Shown here piece by piece: positions 16,230 through 24,942 of a stretch of 64,000 bases of DNA. This DNA is from Crocinitomicaceae bacterium. Its GTDB lineage: Bacteria; Bacteroidota; Bacteroidia; Flavobacteriales_D; Crocinitomicaceae. How positions within the stretch are numbered: position 1 is the first letter of the stretch; every line of letters starts with the position of its first letter. The notes beneath the pieces were generated by a model. The model made no database searches, had not been told where the DNA came from, and saw only the letters and a list, made by a program, of their open reading frames with translations. Made by a program: the position numbers and the translations under genes. The stretch covers positions 558,001-622,000 of the forward strand of contig JAKVAR010000006.1 in the NCBI GenBank assembly GCA_022447585.1, in the 5' to 3' direction.

Positions 16230-16907
16230 ATGATGGCTGAAACTGAACACCCGTACATTCATTATTCTCGAGATGAATATTCTGATGAAGAAATGATAGA
16301 GAGATCAAAGTCTTTCTTTCTTTGGGCTGATCAAAGAAGATCGGTTAGAAGTTTCGACTCTAAACCAGTACCTAAAGAGGTGATGGAAAACATTCTTTTA
16401 ACTGCATCTACTGCACCATCAGGAGCGCACAAGCAGCCATGGACCTTCTGTTTAATTTCCAATAATTCGCTTAAATCGAAACTTCGGGCTTTAGCAGAGG
16501 AGGAAGAGAAGAAGTCTTACGGGGGTAGAATGAGTGATGAATGGTTAAAAGATCTCGAACCGCTAGGAACTGACTGGGAGAAGGAATTTATCGATGTTGC
16601 TCCTTGGGTCGTTGTAGTCATGAAGAGAGCTTATGAGTTCAATGAAGATGGTTCTAAGCATAACAATTACTATGTTTCTGAGTCTGTTGGATTGGCTTCA
16701 GGGTTTTTATTAATGGCAATACATAACGCAGGATTAGTAGCTCTTACGCACACGCCAAGTCCTATGAACTTTATTTCAAAAGCATTGGGACGTCCTGAAA
16801 ACGAGCGCCCCTTTCTGCTGATACCAGTAGGTTTCCCAACAAAAGATACATTGGTGCCGGATTTATCTAGAAAATCGAAGAGTGAGGTTATAGAATATTA
16901 TGACTAA
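16230..16907 (+). CDS. Nitroreductase-fold flavoprotein, iodotyrosine-deiodinase-like
   Basis: 225 residues. The N-terminal QRRSVRSFDSKPVPKEVMEN and TAPSGAHKQPWTFCLI are FMN-binding motifs of the nitroreductase fold. The lid region EEEEKKSYGGRM...W..DL...TDWEKEF matches iodotyrosine deiodinase. With Tyr97 aligned to the substrate Tyr of the human enzyme (Tyr161), Glu93 and Lys118 fall at the spacing of its Glu157 and Lys182. This triad binds the zwitterion of halogenated tyrosine. The natural bacterial substrate may be another halotyrosine or aromatic. It appears to be a single gene, with acpP following after 66 bases that contain a separate promoter. Confidence 0.88.
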   Translation: MMAETEHPYIHYSRDEYSDEEMIERSKSFFLWADQRRSVRSFDSKPVPKEVMENILLTASTAPSGAHKQPWTFCLISNNSLKSKLRALAEEEEKKSYGGRMSDEWLKDLEPLGTDWEKEFIDVAPWVVVVMKRAYEFNEDGSKHNNYYVSESVGLASGFLLMAIHNAGLVALTHTPSPMNFISKALGRPENERPFLLIPVGFPTKDTLVPDLSRKSKSEVIEYYD

Positions 16908-16912
16908 ATATT

Positions 16913-16942
16913 TTGTCTTTTAATATATTGTGGCTTTCTTTG
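16913..16942 (+). promoter_or_regulatory. Promoter of the acpP-fabF-rnc block
   Basis: TTG (16913-16915), 19 bases, then TTTCTTTG (one mismatch to TAnnTTTG). Transcription would start about 25 bases before the acpP ATG. Confidence 0.55.
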
Positions 16943-16973
16943 CCGCTGAATTAACCATAAAAATTAAGAAGAA

Positions 16974-17210
16974 ATGTCTGACGTTAAATCAAAAGTAATA
17001 TCTATTATCGTAGATAAATTAGGTGTTGAAGAAGGCGAAGTAACAAACGAAGCGAGCTTCACAAACGATCTAGGAGCAGATTCTCTAGACACAGTTGAGT
17101 TAATCATGGAATTTGAAAAGGAATTTAATATTGCTATTCCAGATGATCAAGCAGAGAACATTCAAACAGTTGGTGACGCAATTTCTTATATCGAAGAAAA
17201 CGCAAACTAA
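16974..17210 (+). CDS. acpP: Acyl carrier protein
   Basis: 78 residues, acidic, with the phosphopantetheine attachment motif [18 protein letters not shown] (Ser37). It carries growing acyl chains in fatty-acid synthesis in the cytoplasm. It is followed after 37 bases by fabF and then rnc, a conserved order in many Bacteroidota. Confidence 0.97.
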   Translation: MSDVKSKVISIIVDKLGVEEGEVTNEASFTNDLGADSLDTVELIMEFEKEFNIAIPDDQAENIQTVGDAISYIEENAN

Positions 17211-17247
17211 TTAGTAACTGATACATTATTGAACTAACGTAGACCGC

Positions 17248-18501
17248 ATGGAATTAAAAAGAGTTGTTGTCACAGGACTAGGTGCCCTTACCCCAATTGG
17301 AAATACACTTTCTGAATATTGGGACGGCTTGAAAAATGGAAAAAGTGGTGCTGCTCCAATTAAACAATTCGATGCGTCGTTATTCAAAACACATTTTGCC
17401 TGCGAAGTCAAAGACTTTGTAGTTACGGACCACTTGGATCGTAAAGAAGCAAGAAAATTAGATCAATTCTCACAGTATGCTATGGTTTCTGCAAAAGAAG
17501 CCGTGGCAGACTCTGGGTTAATTGAATCGGAACCAAACCTTGACCGTATCGGTGTCATTTGGGGGTCTGGTATTGGAGGTTTGAAGACTTTTCAAGATGA
17601 AGTTACAAACTTTGCGAATGGTGATGGAACACCTCGTTTTAATCCGTTTTTTATTCCAAAAATGATCGCAGATATCGCTGCAGGTCATATTTCAATTGAA
17701 TATGGTTTCCGCGGACCGAATTATGTTACAGTTTCGGCTTGCGCTTCTTCGACGAACGCAATTATCGATGCCTATAATTACATTCGTTTAGGGAAAGCTG
17801 ATGCTATTGTTACTGGTGGTTCTGAAGCTGGTGTTAATGAAGCTGGTTTAGGTGGGTTTAATGCGCTTAGAGCTTTGTCTACTAGAAATGATTCTCCTGA
17901 AACTGCTTCTCGTCCTTTTGATGCTGAACGTGATGGATTTGTGTTAGGTGAAGGAGCTGGGGCTTTGATTCTTGAGGATTATGATCATGCTGTAAAGCGC
18001 GGTGCAAAAATCTATGCTGAGGTGCTGGGTGGTGGAATGTCTGGTGATGCTTATCACATGACTGCTCCGCATCCTGATGGCTTAGGTGCGCGTAATTCGA
18101 TGATTGCAGCATTGGAAGATGCAGAGATTGATGCTACTTCAATTGATTATATCAATGTTCATGGTACTTCTACACCTCTAGGGGATGTTGCCGAAGTAAA
18201 GGCAATTCAACAGGTCTTTGGTGATCATGCTTATAATGTGAATATCAGTTCTACTAAGTCGATGACTGGTCACTTATTGGGTGCTGCTGGTGCCATTGAA
18301 GCTATCGCTTGTGTGATGGCTGTTCAAAATAATATTGTGCCACCTACGATTAATCATGTAAATGATGATCCAGATTTGGATGATAAATTGAACTTCACAT
18401 TTAACAAAGCTCAAGAAAGAACAGTTAAGTTCGCAATGTCGAATACATTCGGATTTGGTGGTCACAACACGACTATCATAATGAAGAAATACGAAAAATA
18501 G
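17248..18501 (+). CDS. fabF: 3-oxoacyl-[acyl-carrier-protein] synthase II
   Basis: 417 residues, normal for FabF. It condenses malonyl-ACP with acyl-ACP. The catalytic Cys165 is in VSACASSTNAI. The two His are in INVHGTSTPLGD and STKSMTGHLLGAAGA. The glycine-rich end NTFGFGGHN is present. The gene lies between acpP and rnc; its stop codon is directly followed by the rnc GTG start. Confidence 0.97.
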   Translation: MELKRVVVTGLGALTPIGNTLSEYWDGLKNGKSGAAPIKQFDASLFKTHFACEVKDFVVTDHLDRKEARKLDQFSQYAMVSAKEAVADSGLIESEPNLDRIGVIWGSGIGGLKTFQDEVTNFANGDGTPRFNPFFIPKMIADIAAGHISIEYGFRGPNYVTVSACASSTNAIIDAYNYIRLGKADAIVTGGSEAGVNEAGLGGFNALRALSTRNDSPETASRPFDAERDGFVLGEGAGALILEDYDHAVKRGAKIYAEVLGGGMSGDAYHMTAPHPDGLGARNSMIAALEDAEIDATSIDYINVHGTSTPLGDVAEVKAIQQVFGDHAYNVNISSTKSMTGHLLGAAGAIEAIACVMAVQNNIVPPTINHVNDDPDLDDKLNFTFNKAQERTVKFAMSNTFGFGGHNTTIIMKKYEK

Positions 18502-19221
18502 GTGTTAGCCCTATTTCCATTCTTTAAAAAAAAATACACTCAAGAAGAGTTAGAAATTGCACGGTTTATACTTCAGCGTTTTGGATACCGTCCAAATCGA
18601 CTAGATGTATTCGTAAAAGCACTTACCCATAAATCTATTTCCAATAGTAATGATCAGATTTCTAATGAACGCCTAGAGTTTTTAGGGGATTCAATTTTGG
18701 ATGCGATTGTTGCTGAAATGCTCTATGAAAAATTTCCGAATGAGGATGAAGGATATCTAACTAAGGTTAAATCCAAACTAGTGAGTAGACGTACGCTTGG
18801 TCTGATTGGTCATGAAATGGAAATTTATAAAGTACTTCGATACAATAAGAGTAGGTCAATTAAGCTCGAAACAATTGAAGGTAATGCCTTCGAAGCACTA
18901 ATTGGCGCTATTTATTTAGATGGAGGGTATAAGAATACTCAAAAGAGCTTAAAGCATCACGTCCTTAGAAAGTATGTAGACTTAAATCAAATCTTAATTG
19001 AAGAAATTGATTTTAAATCGAAACTTTTTATTTGGAGTCAAAAGAATAGATTACCTCTAGAATTCGAAGTCGTTTCAGAAAAAAATAATGGTACATCTTG
19101 GGAATATGTTGTTGTTATTAAAATAAATGATCAAGAATACGGCAGAGGCCTAGGCTCCTCAAAAAAGAAAGCAGAACAAGCAGCTGCGCAAGAAACATTG
19201 GAGCTTGTCGGTGAGGTATAG
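18502..19221 (+). CDS. rnc: Ribonuclease III
   Basis: 239 residues starting at GTG directly after the fabF stop, with no internal ATG before the conserved part. The RNase III domain has NERLEFLGDSILDAIVAEML (metal-binding Glu and Asp) and IEGNAFEALIGAIYLDGG. The C-terminal double-stranded-RNA-binding domain ends GLGSSKKKAEQAAAQETL. It cuts double-stranded RNA in rRNA and mRNA processing. The direct abutment to fabF implies translational coupling. Confidence 0.95.
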   Translation: MLALFPFFKKKYTQEELEIARFILQRFGYRPNRLDVFVKALTHKSISNSNDQISNERLEFLGDSILDAIVAEMLYEKFPNEDEGYLTKVKSKLVSRRTLGLIGHEMEIYKVLRYNKSRSIKLETIEGNAFEALIGAIYLDGGYKNTQKSLKHHVLRKYVDLNQILIEEIDFKSKLFIWSQKNRLPLEFEVVSEKNNGTSWEYVVVIKINDQEYGRGLGSSKKKAEQAAAQETLELVGEV

Positions 19222-19274
19222 CAGATTTTCTGGTAAAAAACAATATATTCCTTTCGAATAGGTGCTTAAAACCT

Positions 19275-19282
19275 TACGTTTG
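19275..19282 (+). promoter_or_regulatory. Promoter -7 element TACGTTTG for the M48 protease gene
   Basis: TACGTTTG fits TAnnTTTG and ends 25 bases before the ATG at 19308, so the TTG codon at 19299 is an unlikely start. Confidence 0.5.
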
Positions 19283-19307
19283 TGATTCATAAAATCATTT
19301 GTCTATT

Positions 19308-21482
19308 ATGATCATATTCAATTCGAGCTTTCGCACTTTCATCGCGTTTATCATTTGCACATTAACGTCTATTTCGTATAGTCAAATGGACTTTGCTTCC
19401 TACAAGCCATTACGATCTGCGGGAAAAATCCCTGCAGTATTTACTTTAACTACGCAAGAAAAAATTGACGCAGATAAGGCTGCTGTTGAAAGAGAAAACA
19501 TGTCGGAAGACTTGGAAGATGAGTTTTTGACTCACATACATTACAACATTGATGAAATGTTGCATTCCGGTATTGTACTTTATGGGGATCCTGCTACTGA
19601 TTACGTAAATGATGTTGCGACTAAATTATTAGCGAACGAACCTAAGCTTAAAAAGAAACTAGAGTTTTATGTGATCAAATCGAATATTACAAATGCGCTT
19701 TCAACGGATCAGGGCTTAATTTTTGTAACACTGGGATTGTTAGCTCAAATTGAAAATGAAGCGCAATTGGCTTACGTTTTATCACATGAAATAGCCCATT
19801 TTACAGAGTCTCATGTGGAAAATGCCTATACAGAAAAGACTGAGATTAGTTTAGAGTCTACTTATGAAGATCGGATTAAAAATTTGAATAACTATTCAAA
19901 AGATAATGAGTTAGAAGCCGATAAGTTAGGGATTGAGTTATATCACAAAGCGGGATATTCAAAAAATGAGTTGTTAAGTGCATTTGATGTACTAATGTAT
20001 TCATACTTGCCTTTTGATGAAGTTGAATTACCAAAAACATATTTCAATTCGGATTTGGCTTTTGTTCCAGAAAATTATTTTCCTGAAGAAATTAATAAAA
20101 TTCAAGTTGAAGAAGATTACGATGACTCAAAGAGTTCTCACCCGAATATCAGGAAGCGCAAAGATCAAGTAATAGACGAATTAGCAAACTATTCGTCTTG
20201 GGGTAAAAATAAATTTTTACTGGAAGAAACTAGATTTAAAGAGGTTAGAAACATAGCTAGATTTGAAAGTGTACGCATAGATATCTTGAATAGTCAGTTT
20301 GGTGATGCATTGTACAGTATTTTTCTGCTAGAGAAAGATTTTCCCAATAACGCTTTCTTGGATAAATGCAAAGGCCAAGCTTGGTATGGATTGTCACTTT
20401 TTAAAGATGGTGGAGAATTCTCTAGAACCGTCCAAAAAACATCTAGTGTTGAGGGTGAAAGCCATGCGATGCATTATGCTCTTAGAAAATTCACGAAACT
20501 TCAATTGTTTTCTATGTCGACAAGAATATTGGTTGATTTAGAAAAGAAATATCCAGAAGATGAAGAATATAAGATTTTAAAGAAAAATTTAACGCTATTA
20601 CTTGCTGATTATTCAAAGTTTAAGCTTTCGGCATTTCATGACTTAACTTATTTGGAGGCACTTAACGAGTTTGAAGAAAGTAAGCAAGCATTATTGGCGG
20701 ATATTAGTTCAGCAGAAGCGGAGGAAGGTAATGATGAAGAACTTAGTAAGTACGATAAGATTAAAAAGAAACGTGATAGCAAAGTGGCAACTAGTGAGGA
20801 TGAAGAGTTTGAAACTAAATCTTTTCATTTGTATTTACTTTCTGATTTAACCGATGATGAGCTTTTTAAACGATCGTTAAGAATGGCTCAGAATAGACTA
20901 GATGAAAAAGAAGCTGAGCAAGATCGATTAGATTTAATGTCAAGAAAAGAAAGAATTAAAGCTGAGCAAGAAAAAATTGACTTTGCTGAAGTGGTAATGA
21001 TAGATCCAATTTATACGGCCTATAATTATTCGACAATTGACCTTGATAAAAGCCAAGAAGTTGAAAAGATTATTATCGATACGTATCAGAAAATGGGGAC
21101 AGAGTTTAATGTTAATGTATTTGATGCAACTTATAGCGAAAAGGATCAATTAGATACTTATTCGTATAATCAAAGAGCAATTTTACTAGACTATATTAGG
21201 CAAAGGTCGGAGTACGAAGATATGAAGATGTTTCCCGTAGATTATAGTGAATTAGCGGATTTTAAAAAGGCGCATAGCGATAGTAGATTGATGTTGGTTT
21301 TTGGAGACTTCGTTAAGACTATGGTTACTAAGAAAATGAGCTTATCTACCTTAATTGTTAATGTTGAAACGGGCGAGGTTGATGCCTATGATTATATCTA
21401 TGTGAAAAGAAAACCGAGAAAAGTCGTTTTGGAGTATTATATCTTTGACTTCTTTGCAAGAATGGGATTTAAAAGAAATTAG
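19308..21482 (+). CDS. M48 family zinc metalloprotease, secreted
   Basis: 724 residues from the ATG at 19308. A signal peptide (ending near SISYSQ) is followed by a peptidase M48 domain: LSHEIAHFTESH holds the HExxH zinc site and NELEADKLGIELYHKAGY the third ligand Glu. The C-terminal ~450 residues are helical and charged, with a long acidic/lysine-rich linker, and are not recognised; the very end is beta-rich (STLIVNVETGEV). Relatives act in periplasmic or outer-membrane protein quality control. The next gene starts at the base after the stop. Confidence 0.85.
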   Translation: MIIFNSSFRTFIAFIICTLTSISYSQMDFASYKPLRSAGKIPAVFTLTTQEKIDADKAAVERENMSEDLEDEFLTHIHYNIDEMLHSGIVLYGDPATDYVNDVATKLLANEPKLKKKLEFYVIKSNITNALSTDQGLIFVTLGLLAQIENEAQLAYVLSHEIAHFTESHVENAYTEKTEISLESTYEDRIKNLNNYSKDNELEADKLGIELYHKAGYSKNELLSAFDVLMYSYLPFDEVELPKTYFNSDLAFVPENYFPEEINKIQVEEDYDDSKSSHPNIRKRKDQVIDELANYSSWGKNKFLLEETRFKEVRNIARFESVRIDILNSQFGDALYSIFLLEKDFPNNAFLDKCKGQAWYGLSLFKDGGEFSRTVQKTSSVEGESHAMHYALRKFTKLQLFSMSTRILVDLEKKYPEDEEYKILKKNLTLLLADYSKFKLSAFHDLTYLEALNEFEESKQALLADISSAEAEEGNDEELSKYDKIKKKRDSKVATSEDEEFETKSFHLYLLSDLTDDELFKRSLRMAQNRLDEKEAEQDRLDLMSRKERIKAEQEKIDFAEVVMIDPIYTAYNYSTIDLDKSQEVEKIIIDTYQKMGTEFNVNVFDATYSEKDQLDTYSYNQRAILLDYIRQRSEYEDMKMFPVDYSELADFKKAHSDSRLMLVFGDFVKTMVTKKMSLSTLIVNVETGEVDAYDYIYVKRKPRKVVLEYYIFDFFARMGFKRN

Positions 21483-22328
21483 ATGAAAGGTATATTTGTA
21501 TTGATATTATTTGTTGGATTATCTTTGATCTCCGACGCTCAGGAATTTGGTTTTCTTGGAAAGAAGAATGTGATTTCTGTAAATTTTACAGCTAATCCTA
21601 GATTGTTATCTGGATTAAATCTTGATTTGCCTCTTTTAAATTCACCTGCAGGATATAAGGTAAACACCTACAATAGTAAAAACGTATTAAAAACAAGATC
21701 TAAGATATTTAGATACGATTTGAGAGCGTCGTATAAGCGAATTCTGAATAGAAAAATAGCCTTAGGTTTAGAGTTTGGATATGAAAAGATGAAATTGCCT
21801 TCTCGAGATGCTTATAGTAGCTATGATATTTACGCTCAAAATGGATGGTATTTAGGAACCCAAGAGGGTTATTTTAGTAGCCCAGTTTTCAATGTACTAT
21901 CCTATATGATTGTGCTTGAATTATTTTCTGAAAATAGTATAGCACCGGCTGGATTTTCTACTAGTTTCGGAATAGGACCAAAATTCTATTCATTCAATAA
22001 AAATCAAAACTACAGATCATCGCCGAGTGATGAAATATTGTATCCTTTTCCGGATTATGAGAAAAGTATGATGGCAATTGATATATTCTATGATTTAACT
22101 TATCGCGTTCCTATTTCACGATTTTTAATGTTTGATATTGGAATGCGAATAAGAACAGGATTCTTATTTGAAAGACCTTCTGGTTACGACACAAATGAAT
22201 TGATTCCTGGAACTTATTCGACTGCTAATCCTTTTCAGTGGACCAAAACAGATTTGATTCGTGACATGAGAACAGAAAATGTAGCTAATTTTATTAATCT
22301 TAAGGCAGGGTTTACTTTTGTACTATAA
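21483..22328 (+). CDS. Outer-membrane-type protein, tandem copy 1
   Basis: 281 residues. A signal peptide ends at ISDAQ, and the mature part begins EFGFLGKKNVISVNFTANPR. Alternating beta strands and aromatic ends (GFTFVL at the C-terminus) suggest an outer-membrane beta barrel; this is inference. It is clearly paralogous to the next gene: both share EFGFLGKKN, KIFRYD(F/L)RASY, SFGIGPKFYSFN, DIGMR(I/L)RTG and YE(K)xMMA(I/L)DIF. It starts directly after the M48 protease stop, so the three genes form one unit. Function unknown. Confidence 0.75.
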   Translation: MKGIFVLILFVGLSLISDAQEFGFLGKKNVISVNFTANPRLLSGLNLDLPLLNSPAGYKVNTYNSKNVLKTRSKIFRYDLRASYKRILNRKIALGLEFGYEKMKLPSRDAYSSYDIYAQNGWYLGTQEGYFSSPVFNVLSYMIVLELFSENSIAPAGFSTSFGIGPKFYSFNKNQNYRSSPSDEILYPFPDYEKSMMAIDIFYDLTYRVPISRFLMFDIGMRIRTGFLFERPSGYDTNELIPGTYSTANPFQWTKTDLIRDMRTENVANFINLKAGFTFVL

Positions 22329-22335
22329 TAGCGTT

Positions 22336-23154
22336 ATGAATAAGTTTAGTTTACTGATTTTCGTATTTCTTTCTGGTATAACCTTTAGTCAAGAGTTTGG
22401 CTTTCTGGGTAAAAAAAATATTGTTTCGTTTTATGGAACTGCTAATCCTAGGGTGGTGTCAGGTTTTTTTATCGGGTCGAATTCCGGGGATGGCGGTTTT
22501 TATGTGAATAAATACAAGGAAGGAAAAGAACCGAAATATGGAATTAAAATATTCCGCTATGATTTTAGGGCTTCATACAGAAGGCTCATTCGGCGCAATA
22601 TGGCAATTGGTGCCGAATTAGGATATGAAAGGTTGAATGTTGCTTTTAATAGAAGAGAACAATATGCAAATGTACCTAATGATCCTAATTTAAATAATGA
22701 CAGTTATTATCTGGAGTCTCCACAGTTCAATGTGTTCTCTTATATGCTAGTTATTGATTTAATTGGTGATGCAGATGTACCTCCAATGGGATTTTCATCG
22801 AGCTTTGGGATTGGACCAAAATTCTACTCCTTCAATCATAAAAAGACGTATCACTATGCAGAAAATGGTGAAATTATAAATCCTTTCCCATACTATGAGA
22901 AGAATATGATGGCCTTGGATATTTTCTGTGATTTTTCTTATAAAATTCCAATTTCAAGAGTGTTGGCGTTCGATATTGGAATGAGATTAAGAACCGGATA
23001 TTTATTCAGAAGGTCTGACAGTGCCATCTTACCAAATGACCTTTCCAATATGATACCATATCAATGGACGAAAGAAAGTCTTTATAATAATTTACGTGCT
23101 GAAAACTTGGCCAACTTAGTTAACCTGAAAATGGGCTTCAGCTTCATTCTTTAA
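22336..23154 (+). CDS. Outer-membrane-type protein, tandem copy 2
   Basis: 272 residues from the ATG at 22336 (MNKFSLLIFVFLSG), preferred because the signal peptide then has normal length. The mature start EFGFLGKKNIVSFYGTANPR and the C-terminal GFSFIL parallel the previous gene, so this is a tandem duplicate that has diverged. The 3' end overlaps the end of the converging Type IX cargo gene by 11 bases. A beta-barrel or lipocalin-like fold is inferred; no function can be given. Confidence 0.75.
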   Translation: MNKFSLLIFVFLSGITFSQEFGFLGKKNIVSFYGTANPRVVSGFFIGSNSGDGGFYVNKYKEGKEPKYGIKIFRYDFRASYRRLIRRNMAIGAELGYERLNVAFNRREQYANVPNDPNLNNDSYYLESPQFNVFSYMLVIDLIGDADVPPMGFSSSFGIGPKFYSFNHKKTYHYAENGEIINPFPYYEKNMMALDIFCDFSYKIPISRVLAFDIGMRLRTGYLFRRSDSAILPNDLSNMIPYQWTKESLYNNLRAENLANLVNLKMGFSFIL

Positions 23155-23839
23155 TAAAGGGAATCAGTATATCTTTTGACTTTAGGAAGTACTTTCCTGA
23201 AGGTAAAGTGCTTGTTTGAATTACAGGATTACTTGTATTCTGAATTACTTGTCCGTGCTCATTTAAGATTTGTTTATTCCCCACCGCATTGGTTTGAAGG
23301 TAATCTGCACACGGATTCGGATATACCTTGATTTCATCATTTTGATTCTCTGTTATACCCGCAAAATCTTTTGAGGTAATTGATATGAAAACGTTTGCCG
23401 TATCATTTGTATTGGCGATATTGAAAAATTGAATTTTATAAAGGCCTGATCCGATTTGAGCATTCGGGTCATAATAAAATGTAAAACCAGAAGGGCTGGC
23501 AGGTAATTCTGCATTTGCAGCAAATCCAACTGAGCCTGATGGCGTAACAACTGGAAAGTCTCCCGCTGGTGTAACTCCAGTGCAACTTCCCCAGCAGAAG
23601 TAGCTGCTTGTATAAGGCAAAGCATCCACTTCGGTGCGAGTCACATTGATGTTTATTGTTGAATTGTTAGTATTTCGAACACCAGTATAAACTTGAACAT
23701 CAAATTCTTCATAGCTTATTTCAACATAAATTGTATCATCAGTAATGTCATCTCCATTTTGATCAATCACCTCGATGCTTTGAGATAATGAGGATAAAGC
23801 AATAAAGTACGTAGCAATAAGAAGTGATAATTTGCACAT
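23144..23839 (-). CDS. Secreted protein with Type IX sorting domain
   Basis: 231 residues. A signal peptide (MCKLSLLIATYFIALSSLSQ) is followed by a beta-rich domain resembling an immunoglobulin-like fold and then a C-terminal domain starting EIKVYPNPCADYL and ending LPSGKYFLKSKDI with a short basic tail. The YPNP start and SGKYF end are the Type A signal of the Type IX secretion system, which exports cargo across the outer membrane and anchors it. The 3' end overlaps the converging gene by 11 bases. The role of the cargo is unknown. Confidence 0.82.
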   Translation of the reverse strand: MCKLSLLIATYFIALSSLSQSIEVIDQNGDDITDDTIYVEISYEEFDVQVYTGVRNTNNSTININVTRTEVDALPYTSSYFCWGSCTGVTPAGDFPVVTPSGSVGFAANAELPASPSGFTFYYDPNAQIGSGLYKIQFFNIANTNDTANVFISITSKDFAGITENQNDEIKVYPNPCADYLQTNAVGNKQILNEHGQVIQNTSNPVIQTSTLPSGKYFLKSKDILIPFIKE

Positions 23840-23876
23840 TTATTCTTGTTTAGATTGCATATTACAAAATTTGCCA

Positions 23877-24476
23877 CTAATCTGTAATATAATTTAAAAT
23901 TTCCTTCAAGAGAAGGTCTGTGGTTGCCGTGCGTTGATTACAATAAAAGCGACTATAGCCACCATCAATGACTATTCTTCCTTTTCCATGTTTGCCGCTA
24001 AGAATTAATGGTTGATTTTCTATCCATAATTCCACTTTGAGGCGATAATCCATTGGGAAAGCTACGATGGAACTTCCGGACGGGATAGAATCAATTTCTT
24101 TTAAAGAAAGGTTGTTTTGTTGACTTGTTTTTTCTGCTATTTGTGATTTGTAGGTACCAAAATGTGATTTGTTGTAGATGTATTCTGTTAGTTGTTTCCC
24201 CTCTGCTTGCATTGGCCAGTTTTCAGCGCCAATATATAGCCCTCCTCCAGACCTGACGAATTGGTTTATGCGTTCAATGTCTGTTTTGTCTAGCGAGCTA
24301 GTTGAATTAGATAAAACGATGATTGCGTCGATCCCTACTAAATTATTTGGTATTGAATCCACTGATATAATCGATTCGCTTTTAAAGCATATTGGGGCAG
24401 TGTTACCCAGTGCAATAGTGTTTTGTCCATAAATAAAGTGAATCGAAAATATGGTAAGTGAGAGAATTAATCGCAT
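23877..24476 (-). CDS. Secreted protein with glutamine-amidotransferase-like fold (hypothetical)
   Basis: 199 residues. A short signal peptide (to about residue 17) is followed by GIDAIIVLSN, INQFVRSGGGLYIGAENWP and HGKGRIVIDGGYSRFY. These resemble the non-catalytic GATase1-like domains of proteins that bind sugars or act as scaffolds. No catalytic Cys-His pair is evident. The assignment is weak and rests on the SGGGL(Y)IG pattern. It is 37 bases upstream of the Type IX cargo gene on the same strand. Confidence 0.6.
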   Translation of the reverse strand: MRLILSLTIFSIHFIYGQNTIALGNTAPICFKSESIISVDSIPNNLVGIDAIIVLSNSTSSLDKTDIERINQFVRSGGGLYIGAENWPMQAEGKQLTEYIYNKSHFGTYKSQIAEKTSQQNNLSLKEIDSIPSGSSIVAFPMDYRLKVELWIENQPLILSGKHGKGRIVIDGGYSRFYCNQRTATTDLLLKEILNYITD

Positions 24477-24552
24477 GCATATAGGTACAAAAGAATGCTA
24501 ATAAGGTTCATGGAATCTTTGATGAAAATCATTAACTTAAGGAATAAACTAT

Positions 24553-24912
24553 ATGGATCACATTGCGTTAGGAAAGAAAGGGGAGGATGTAGCTGCAAAT
24601 TATTTAACCTCTAAAGGATGGGTTGTTCTTGAAAGAAATTATAAGTGGAACCGTGGCGAACTTGATTTAATTTGCTCGGATCAATCTTCCTTGAAGATCG
24701 TTGAAGTAAAAACGAGGAATTCAAATTATTTCGGAGAGCCTCATATGGCTATTAACAGAAAAAAACAAAGGCAGATTATTTCAATTGCAAATCAGTATGT
24801 TCAGCAGAATAATTTGGATCTAGAAGTAGAGTTTGATGTTATATCTATCGTGCTTAGTCAATCAAAAATGAAACTAGAACACATTGAAAATGCCTTCTAT
24901 CCAATGCTCTAG
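24553..24912 (+). CDS. YraN/UPF0102 family nuclease-fold protein
   Basis: 119 residues, the usual length. Motifs GKKGEDVAANYLTSKGW at the N-terminus and NRGELDLICSD with IVEVKTRN belong to the UPF0102 family, which has a restriction-endonuclease-like fold (Asp and Glu-x-Lys). The cellular role is not settled. The next gene starts 30 bases on behind its own promoter element. Confidence 0.9.
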   Translation: MDHIALGKKGEDVAANYLTSKGWVVLERNYKWNRGELDLICSDQSSLKIVEVKTRNSNYFGEPHMAINRKKQRQIISIANQYVQQNNLDLEVEFDVISIVLSQSKMKLEHIENAFYPML

Positions 24913-24923
24913 TTTAAATATCT

Positions 24924-24931
24924 TATCTTTG
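24924..24931 (+). promoter_or_regulatory. Promoter -7 element TATCTTTG for the pseudouridine synthase gene
   Basis: TATCTTTG fits TAnnTTTG. It lies 12 bases before the ATG at 24943 and 21 before the ATG at 24952; the latter leaves a more normal leader. Confidence 0.5.
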
Positions 24932-24942
24932 CACAAATAGTT

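Noticed and set aside
23144..23154. 11-base overlap of converging genes as a possible frameshift
   Set aside because: Both C-termini look complete: one ends in a beta strand, the other in a Type IX tail. Short convergent overlaps are common in compact genomes.
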